Of a DNA stretch of 64,000 bases, positions 58,401 through 64,000 are shown piece by piece. Position 1 is the first letter of the stretch; the number at the start of each line of letters is the position of its first letter. Origin of the DNA: Cylindrospermum sp. FACHB-282 (GTDB lineage Bacteria; Cyanobacteriota; Cyanobacteriia; Cyanobacteriales; Nostocaceae). The notes under the pieces are model-generated. The model was not told where the DNA came from. It was given only the letters and a program-made list of their open reading frames with translations, and did not search any database. Location of the stretch: positions 1-64,000 of the forward strand of contig NZ_JACJRJ010000012.1 of NCBI RefSeq assembly GCF_014697195.1, in the 5' to 3' direction. The position numbers were made by a program, and so were the translations under genes.

Positions 58401-59236
58401 TTCATTTTACTATTAACCAGGGTATGAATATTTCTGGCTATATCAAGATATGTAATACTACCATTTGTGCTATTTAAAGCTTGTAACAGAAAGTAAGAAA
58501 ATGCACCTCTAAATTCACCATCTTTTGTTTTGTATTCCTTTGCCAACTCATAGTCTCTACAAGCAGAAAACATAATATGCCGACCTTGAGGCACTACTAT
58601 ACCATTCCTCTGCTGTTTTCCGTCGCTAGTTACAGTTAAGAATTCATCTAACGCTGTTTTGTCATCAGCAAAAATAAAGCTGCTTAAAGAACGTTCCCGC
58701 CAGTCTATTGGAGAACGACGCACGGTATTTTCTGGTGATAAATCCCTAGTTCCAAAACCGGAGTGACAGCAGTCTAAAATGCTCAAAATATGGGGGTTAT
58801 TTTGTGCCACTTTCGAGATTAGGTAGGCTAATTCCTTATCTGCTAAGTCTCGACTATCTTCTGTACGGCTGTCATAGCAAACTAAAGTTTTATCTAATCG
58901 GTCTGGTTCTAAATGCCAAAATTCCTCTGGTGTCTTCTCTTCGGCACCATGACCTGCATAATAAAAGAAGACTATATCATTACTGTCAGCATTACACAGG
59001 TGCTGCTGAAAGCCGTTGATAATTCCTTGACGGGTGGCTTCCTGATTTGTCAGTATCCACGGTTGATTACTGGGTTCAATCAGTTGCCAGTCGCTATCTT
59101 TAGTGATTCGCTCCCGAAGATAAGCTGCCATTTCCCTAATGTCGTTAATGCAACCATTTAAAGTCTGTACTGGGGGAATTGATGCAGGATCATATTCGTC
59201 AATACCAACTAGTAGCGCGTAAATTTTCTTAGCCAT
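55460..59236 (-). CDS. Caspase-like protease fused to an alpha/beta hydrolase, with C-terminal transmembrane helix
   Basis: This 1258-residue protein starts with a caspase-like (peptidase C14, orthocaspase) domain, residues 4-290, with the catalytic dyad His96 in YYAGHGAEE and Cys157 in LDCCHSG. The middle (about 300-870) is of unknown family, with beta-rich segments. An alpha/beta hydrolase domain follows, with an oxyanion segment LLIHGI near 890 and the nucleophile elbow VAHSLGGLVS near residue 971. A transmembrane helix (VIKVIALLIIIVAGLIIW) lies near 1215-1235, and a short basic tail ends the protein. This is a multi-enzyme, membrane-tethered protein, possibly with a signalling or cell death role (inference). 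The last two residues and stop come from the IS right end. Confidence 0.88.
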   Translation of the reverse strand: MAKKIYALLVGIDEYDPASIPPVQTLNGCINDIREMAAYLRERITKDSDWQLIEPSNQPWILTNQEATRQGIINGFQQHLCNADSNDIVFFYYAGHGAEEKTPEEFWHLEPDRLDKTLVCYDSRTEDSRDLADKELAYLISKVAQNNPHILSILDCCHSGFGTRDLSPENTVRRSPIDWRERSLSSFIFADDKTALDEFLTVTSDGKQQRNGIVVPQGRHIMFSACRDYELAKEYKTKDGEFRGAFSYFLLQALNSTNGSITYLDIARNIHTLVNSKMKDQSPQVTANDPEALNQPFLAGAISRRPEYFTLNYSQNDQSWVIDGGNLHGIPQLANSRDTLLAFFAVGTTREELHQLSAAVGEGRVTQVLPQKSLVEIVIGEESLSITKSYWALVTNLALPSLKVYIKGDATGVELAQEALQTPQPSLFVSQIDKASDADCHLLARDGQYWITQPADERSLVDPIPGYPNPAAYTLENATLVSRRLEHIARWHNIIQFANPATSDIKPDDVEMEIVILSGNQETAPDRAFSEVRVEYSYENDAWQFPIIQIKLTNHSHKALYCNVLDLSESYTVDVPFFDAKSSIRLAAKEEVTSFDHIGFIVPDIYWQQGRTEYKNVFKLIVSTTEFDASLLEQDGINPSKLNLYSGDKLGSLDCLMVGVNSREAVRCRGNYDDWLTKQVTITIVRPQEAQSIQSDHSTLLQHGVVEVQPHPSLQAKVNLTSVSQASKILGNLILPAILRQQPRVNEFWQFTPSRGSDPGLNILELSGVENYTVVTPEMPLNLLIDPALTDDEYLLAFAYDGEFFLPLGNGKRTKHGKTKVTIERLSKPIVSSLSLQGSIWIFLAKITNQKRGMPFEYPILAVANLGENDLITYEKNQENVKAQVAQAGRIILLIHGIISDSTSMIPSVNQTIVEAKEQQLPMKEIYDLVLIFDYENTQTTIEENARLLGQRLEAVGLGANHGKELHIVAHSLGGLVSRWFIEQEGGNQVVQHLVMLGTPNAGFSSPVVQDWVLTALGIGLNQLSAVAWNRKIVADLLEFLEAKESSLEQMQPDSDFIKAIANNNDPSVPYTIIAGNKSLVRAAVEIQPDLQSSLIQRLVQKLLGKAVDLTVFQQPNDMAVTLASIKSLSNQRQPRPKILLPDAACDHFTYFTHQLGLTALAKAIQPLVNPPLKLTQEALPSPWAINSPQPPEAIPYSQRTPLDTTNQEGQNAPGVNGAVIKVIALLIIIVAGLIIWRRSPQPQPQNPNKTSHAIHLM

Positions 59237-60192
59237 AGTGACCCTGCTTGCTCAAACTTTTTTGACTGTTGCCAATGGATATTTTTATGAAAAAATAGTT
59301 TAAAAATTAGTAATTTTTAAACTGCTAATTTGCTTTTTAATACTTAAATAGTATAGCAGCATTGTCACCCTTAATAGTTTTCAAGCAAGAGCATATTAAT
59401 TCAACGTTTAAAACAATCACTTCCTCCTATTTACATACACTATAGTCCTTGACAATAACTGGAAAACAAAAAAGACTGATAAATTCTGGTACTGAAAAAA
59501 ATTGCTATAGTAATTTTACATTTGTAATTGGCGATCGCCAAGTTACCAAGTAATTTCAGTCCGATGGTATGTCAACTCTCGCTTTTGCCAAATTTTTTTG
59601 GCACACCTGAAAAATATTAGTGCTGTTTGAAATGAACTAAAGAAGTTAAACATCACAGCTAGCAATCGGCTTCAGAGCAAACAAATTGGTTATCCTACCC
59701 TTAACTCCCAACCAGTTATATGAGAGTGAGGTTCCCATTGCAACGGTAGTACCTTCCAGGCAATATATCTACCCTAAGAGGTAAGTACATATTACGAGCA
59801 AGATGGTACAATTTGCGATTGTTACCCCACTATCTATCACTGCTACGACGAACGCAACTGTCACATTCACTGGACATCCATTAGGCTACGCTATCGAGCT
59901 TTTACCCCAGTGGGTCACCAGTTTGGAAATACCACAGGTAACAGCCTGAATTTCCGGAACTCTCTGGTTATGACAGATATGTCAGTCCAAATAAAGAAAT
60001 TACTCACCAGTCTGACCTGCTGATTTAGTACAAGTGCTCTGATTGCGAGAAATGTGATAAAAATTCACCATTTTGCATAAAAGTGGTGAAACTTAATGAG
60101 TAAATATATGGAGCTTTCGCCAGTAGCACTTTTTTACCTTAAACCTTAATTTATTAAGGGCTTCTCAACCAACTGGTTTTAGATGGCAGACT
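59237..60192. other. Divergent intergenic region with one possible small ORF
   Basis: About 950 bases separate the caspase gene and the REC-AraC gene. An ORF of 48 codons on the plus strand (59803-59949, starting MVQFAIVTPLSITATTNATV) is the only frame of note; it has no recognised family and a poor ribosome site. I see no other gene. Both divergent promoters should lie here. Confidence 0.35.
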
Positions 60193-61011
60193 GTGAAAAA
60201 AATATTAGTCATAGAAGGTACAGAAGAAACCAGAAACCTTTTCCTCAAAGCTATTAGGCTTCAAGGTTTCAGCACTATAGGTGCTAAAAACGGTCTGATT
60301 GGTCTCCAGAAAGCAAAGGAATATTTACCAGATTTGATTATCTGCGAGATTGTGCTGCCGGAACTGGATGGTTACTCTATCCTCACGGAGCTACGCCAAA
60401 ACTCTTCCACAGCGATTATCCCCTTAATTTTTGTCACCGTGAAAAATACTCGGTCTGACATACGCAAAGGAATTGAACTAGGGGCAGATGACTATCTCAC
60501 TAAGCCCTGTACATTAGAGGAATTACTCAGGGCGATCGCTACCTGTTTGGAAAAACGAGCCACCCTCCAACAGTGGTACGGAGCAAAGTCTCAGTCAGAT
60601 ATAGAGCCACTACCGACTGACACTGACACCACCATAGGACAGGCTATTTGTCACTCGATGTTTCCATCCGATCCCCAGTTAATCAAGGTCTTCCAGAAGG
60701 TCTTCCATTTTATTGAAGCCAATTATCACCAACCGATTACCCTCAGCGAAGTCGCCCAAGAAGTCGCTTACAACCCTGCTTACCTCACTAACCTTGTGCG
60801 ACGCCAAACGGGAAAAACTTTGCAAGGGTGGATTATTGAGCGCCGCATGGCAGCAGCACGCTCCTTACTGCTTTTGACATCAGACAGAGTAGAGGATATT
60901 GCTGCTCAAATAGGTTATCAAAATGTGGTTCATTTTTTCCGCCAGTTTCGCCAACATCATGGGACAACTCCCCAAGCCTGGAGAAAGGCCCAGCTAGATC
61001 AGGAAAAATAA
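60193..61011 (+). CDS. REC-AraC response regulator with Glu at the phosphoacceptor site
   Basis: This 272-residue regulator has a receiver domain (2-125) and an AraC-type DNA-binding domain (about 165-272) with two helix-turn-helix units, including LSEVAQEVAYNPAYLTNLVR and VEDIAAQIGYQNVVHFFRQF. In the receiver the expected phosphoacceptor Asp after LIIC is Glu52 (ICEIVLPELDG), and the acidic pair near residue 8 is reduced to EG. The Thr (FVTVK) and Lys (LTKPC) are kept. The GTG start at 60193 gives a standard N-terminus. It lies upstream of the DAHP synthase on the same strand and is a candidate regulator of the aromatic locus. Confidence 0.9.
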   Translation: MKKILVIEGTEETRNLFLKAIRLQGFSTIGAKNGLIGLQKAKEYLPDLIICEIVLPELDGYSILTELRQNSSTAIIPLIFVTVKNTRSDIRKGIELGADDYLTKPCTLEELLRAIATCLEKRATLQQWYGAKSQSDIEPLPTDTDTTIGQAICHSMFPSDPQLIKVFQKVFHFIEANYHQPITLSEVAQEVAYNPAYLTNLVRRQTGKTLQGWIIERRMAAARSLLLLTSDRVEDIAAQIGYQNVVHFFRQFRQHHGTTPQAWRKAQLDQEK

Positions 61012-62330
61012 GATAAGAACATCAGAAACAATCTTAATTTTGTTACATTTGTTACAAAAAACATCTAATTTTCTTGATTAAAGAAACTTTTAATTATTCT
61101 AAAGAAAATACAATTTATATCCAGTCTGAAAGCCACAATTCCTATGTGAGGAGGCTTTCAAAAATCACGGTATTTTTTTATCTAGAGAAATAGCAGCATC
61201 AATAGAATTGTTAGTTAGATCTAACAAATTGTTTATTGTTTTTTTTACTGCGGTGCAATACTATGTATTTAGTCTAGAGATAAAAAACTAGAAAAACAAA
61301 TCCTGTAACTACTATCCTTTACCTAATTTAATTAGTAGATTTCAAGCAGTTACACCTATGGATTCGTGAACAAACCAAGCACTTTTTCTGCTCAGATTGC
61401 CAGCTTTTGACTGAGAAAGTAAAATTACCACAATAGTTATCCTTCGATGAAGTTGCAAGCTGTATCAAGTATCTCCACTATACGCTTGCCGAAATATGTG
61501 TTCTTCTGGATCTATCAATAGTAGCAATTTCCTTGTTTAACAGAGCTATTGAGGAAGTTTAGCTGTTTGTATTGCCACAATATGCCTAGAGTGACATGAT
61601 TTTCCAAAATCTTCTCAAAAACGCATAATTTGATGTTGCTTAAACCTAATAAAAACATAGAACCAACATCTCAGAAACTTGAAATGCCATTCAGGGCATA
61701 GAGTAGAGGTTAAGATTTTTATGGCATACAAACGGATAAATTCTATGAAATAGAAGAGTTGACCTCAATTTTTAGTTCGCAGGTAAGAGATAGAAAACCT
61801 TGGCATAATAAGCATTTTGAGACAGATATCCGGTGGTTAGCTATCTACCGTAGCTCACATTGCCAGAAAATGCCAGCTTTAAATTATTTTCTATTTCTTG
61901 CATAAAACTAGAAAATACTACAGACTAATAATGAGGAGCCAATGAAGGAACCTCCTCATCCAGACCTACCGAAAAAATTACTTACATCTGAAGCAATCAG
62001 CCTTAGATGTTTAGCATTTCCAGCAAAAAAATGCTGGTTGTAAAGATTTCCAGTCATCAAGGATGCAAATGACTAAACCTCAGAATGTAAAACGTTTAGC
62101 ACAGAAGCTTTAGCTGTACAAATCAAAGGTAAATTATTCAGCACAACTATTGGTTAGCACTAACCCAAGTTAGCCCAAAGTAGAGTTATAAACAACAAAA
62201 AAAACTCACTTGCTTGCATAAAACCTAAAAAGCTGACTGAGTATTATCTAGAAGTGAATCAAACAAGCCAGATGAATATGGCTTACCAATAAACACTGTA
62301 TTTCGCAACATATCAGGAGTATTTGAACCA
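61012..62330. promoter_or_regulatory. 1.3-kb leader region upstream of the DAHP synthase gene with hairpins
   Basis: No clear gene is present. Structured elements include a hairpin with 8-bp arms at 61128-61161 (TGAAAGCC with GGCTTTCA), a 12-bp perfect palindrome GTTAGATCTAAC at 61214-61225, arms ATGAGGAG and CTCCTCAT at 61931-61959 around a possible 33-codon ORF starting ATGAAGGAACC (61942), and CCAGCA...TGCTGG at 62020-62037. Another palindrome, GGTTAGCACTAACC, lies at 62152-62165. These could be operator sites or leader structures for the aromatic locus. Confidence 0.45.
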
Positions 62331-63431
62331 ATGATTATTATCATGAATCCCTCCACCCCCTCTGCCGAAATTGAGCGTTTAAGTGCAGAAATGTGCCGTC
62401 CTAATATCACACCAGAAGTCTGCACAGGTCAGCACAAAATAGTAATTGGTTTAGTAGGCGATACCTCAGAAATTGATCCTTGCCAAATTCAAAATCTCAG
62501 CCCATTTATTGAGAAAGTTATCCGTGTAAAACAGCCATTCAAACGCGCTTCTTTAGAATTTCGTTATGGAGAACATAGTCAGATAGTTGTACAAACTCCC
62601 AATGGGCCTGTAACCTTTGGACAGAACCATCCCATAGTTATAGCTGCTGGACCTTGCGCTGTTGAAAACGAAGAAATGATTGTAGAGACAGCCCATCTAG
62701 TAAAAGCAGCAGGTGCACAGTTTCTTCGTGGGGGAGCATACAAACCCCGTACTTCCCCTTATGCGTTCCAAGGTCACGGTGAGAGTGCCTTAGGCTTGTT
62801 AGCGAAAGCTCGCGAAGCTACTGGTTTAGGAGTTATCACAGAAATCATGGATGCAGCCGACTTAGAGAAGATTGTCGAAGTCGCAGACGTGATCCAAATT
62901 GGTGCCCGCAATATGCAGAATTTCTCCCTACTTAAAAAAGTAGGCGCTACTGGTAAGGCAGTACTGCTGAAGCGGGGACTGTCAGCCACAATTGAAGATT
63001 GGTTGATGTCAGCTGAGTACATTCTGGCAGCAGGTAATCCCAATGTGATTTTGTGCGAGCGGGGAATTCGCACATTTGACCGACAATATACACGGAATAC
63101 TCTTGATATATCTGCGATCCCTGTCTTGCGAACTCTGACTCACTTGCCGATTATGATTGATCCCAGCCATGCCACTGGTAAATCAGAGTTTGTACAACCT
63201 ATGGCAATGGCATCTATTGCAGCTGGTGCAGATTCCCTAATGATAGAAGTTCACCCCAACCCAGCGAAAGCACTCTCAGATGGACCTCAGTCCCTGACAC
63301 CGGAAAAATTTGAGAAATTAATGCAAGAGATGGCTCCTCTAGGTCAATTCTTTGGTCGTTGGTCTAAAAACAATAGCGCAGCAGCAACACCAAAATTTGC
63401 TGGACGAATTCCCGCCACCGCAAATGTCTAA
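62331..63431 (+). CDS. DAHP synthase, class I-beta (3-deoxy-7-phosphoheptulonate synthase)
   Basis: This 366-residue enzyme condenses phosphoenolpyruvate and erythrose-4-phosphate, the first step to chorismate. It has the N-terminal ferredoxin-like regulatory domain of the class I-beta type (about 1-85, IVIGLVGDTS), then a barrel with AAGPCAVE (metal-binding Cys), LRGGAYKPRTSPYAFQG, LKRGLS, MIDPSHATG (His) and MIEVHPNP (Glu). The ATG at 62331 has an AGGAG site upstream. It sits 195 bp before an MIO-type lyase gene and is probably a pathway-dedicated copy rather than the main housekeeping one, by position (inference). Confidence 0.93.
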   Translation: MIIIMNPSTPSAEIERLSAEMCRPNITPEVCTGQHKIVIGLVGDTSEIDPCQIQNLSPFIEKVIRVKQPFKRASLEFRYGEHSQIVVQTPNGPVTFGQNHPIVIAAGPCAVENEEMIVETAHLVKAAGAQFLRGGAYKPRTSPYAFQGHGESALGLLAKAREATGLGVITEIMDAADLEKIVEVADVIQIGARNMQNFSLLKKVGATGKAVLLKRGLSATIEDWLMSAEYILAAGNPNVILCERGIRTFDRQYTRNTLDISAIPVLRTLTHLPIMIDPSHATGKSEFVQPMAMASIAAGADSLMIEVHPNPAKALSDGPQSLTPEKFEKLMQEMAPLGQFFGRWSKNNSAAATPKFAGRIPATANV

Positions 63432-63626
63432 ACTGATGGCAGTTTCTACTCTGTGGAATCTGTCAACAAATTTAATCTTTAGCTGCATAAAACCCTGGCA
63501 TATCCCCAATAGGTTCACAACGGCATAAACCAGGGTCAGCTTATTTCACAGTTTCCTAGCTGGAACAGCCAACAAATATCTAATCAGTCAATTATCTGTG
63601 CAATCTAGGTAAAAAGTAAAAATTCT

Positions 63627-64000
63627 ATGAACACAACATCTCTCAACAAGAACGAAACTTCCAATTTTTCGGCAACTTTTCTGGGTAATTCGGCTAAAAC
63701 CTTATCTGTGGGGAACCACGACCTGACAATAGACGAGGTCGTTAGCGTAGCACGTCATGGCGCCAAGGTACAATTAAGCGATAATCAAGATGTTTTGCAA
63801 GGAGTGCAGGCATCATGTGACTACATTAAAAATGCTGTGGAATCTGGTCAGCCAATTTACGGCGTGACAAGTGGCTTTGGCGGCATGGCGAATGTCGTAA
63901 TTTCCCCTGAATCTGCGGAGCTGCTTCAGAACAACCTGATTTGGTATCACAAGACAGGGGCAGGACAAAGATTACCCATAGCTGATATCCGCGCTGCCAT
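63627..64000 (+). CDS. MIO-dependent aromatic amino acid ammonia-lyase or aminomutase (5' part)
   Basis: Only the first 124 codons are in the window. The frame matches the PAL/TAL/HAL superfamily: LTIDEVVSVARHGAKVQL, the catalytic loop IYGVTSGFGGMANV (Tyr78) and WYHKTGAGQRLPIADIRAA. The sequence is close to cyanobacterial PAL in its framework. At the two residues that set substrate preference it has Tyr107-His108, while PALs have Phe-Leu, TALs His-Leu and HALs Ser-His. The Ala-Ser-Gly that makes the MIO cofactor lies beyond the window. The gene follows a DAHP synthase by 195 bp, suggesting that extra aromatic flux is turned into a cinnamate-type or beta-amino acid product. Confidence 0.88.
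   Translation, partial: MNTTSLNKNETSNFSATFLGNSAKTLSVGNHDLTIDEVVSVARHGAKVQLSDNQDVLQGVQASCDYIKNAVESGQPIYGVTSGFGGMANVVISPESAELLQNNLIWYHKTGAGQRLPIADIRAA

Overview
The window is a stretch of cyanobacterial chromosome, most likely from a filamentous member of the Nostocales. Three things point there: a RuBisCO operon in the order rbcL-rbcX-rbcS next to a RuBisCO activase with a C-terminal small-subunit-like domain, abundant GCGATCGC octamers, and many short tandem heptanucleotide repeats (TTTTGGA, TAATTGG, TTACCCA and similar), including a block inside the RNase P RNA gene. The species cannot be fixed from sequence alone.

Layout. 1-6 kb (minus strand): carbon fixation (rbcL, rbcX, rbcS, rca) interrupted by small accessory genes (a PIN/antitoxin pair, a chimeric TPR fragment, an SGNH hydrolase). 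6.8-19 kb: mostly housekeeping genes (beta-propeller protein, panB, serA, prmA, thioredoxin, fabG, a WecA-like phosphotransferase, CIRCE-controlled monocistronic groEL2) plus a Uma2 nuclease and a DUF6887/DUF6888-like pair. 19-27 kb: a giant Ser/Thr-His kinase, corA, a hypothetical gene and rnpB. 27-29 kb: a frameshifted, truncated AAA ATPase and an orphan antitoxin. 28.8-47.7 kb: mixed core genes (rnc, an oxidoreductase, a sensor kinase, a RibD-type reductase, a FemAB-like protein, a TPM/Psb32-like protein, surE, an ABC exporter, galE, a TauE/SafE-like membrane protein, an M28 peptidase).

47.7-59.2 kb is the accessory heart of the window. A Ser/Thr kinase-SF1 helicase fusion is followed by a PLD-family protein, the architecture of the type I Mokosh anti-phage system. 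This two-gene island is bracketed by a 42-bp imperfect direct repeat made from the 3' end of the upstream M28 peptidase gene. Then come a degenerate GIY-YIG-like small protein, an IS200/IS605-type element carrying only tnpB, and a 1258-residue caspase-alpha/beta hydrolase-transmembrane fusion whose stop codon is supplied by the IS element.

60-64 kb looks like the start of a specialised aromatic metabolism locus. It holds a REC-AraC regulator whose phosphoacceptor Asp is replaced by Glu, a class I-beta DAHP synthase, and the first 124 residues of an MIO-type aromatic amino acid ammonia-lyase or aminomutase with an unusual Tyr-His pair at the substrate selectivity position. No tRNA, rRNA or CRISPR array was seen.
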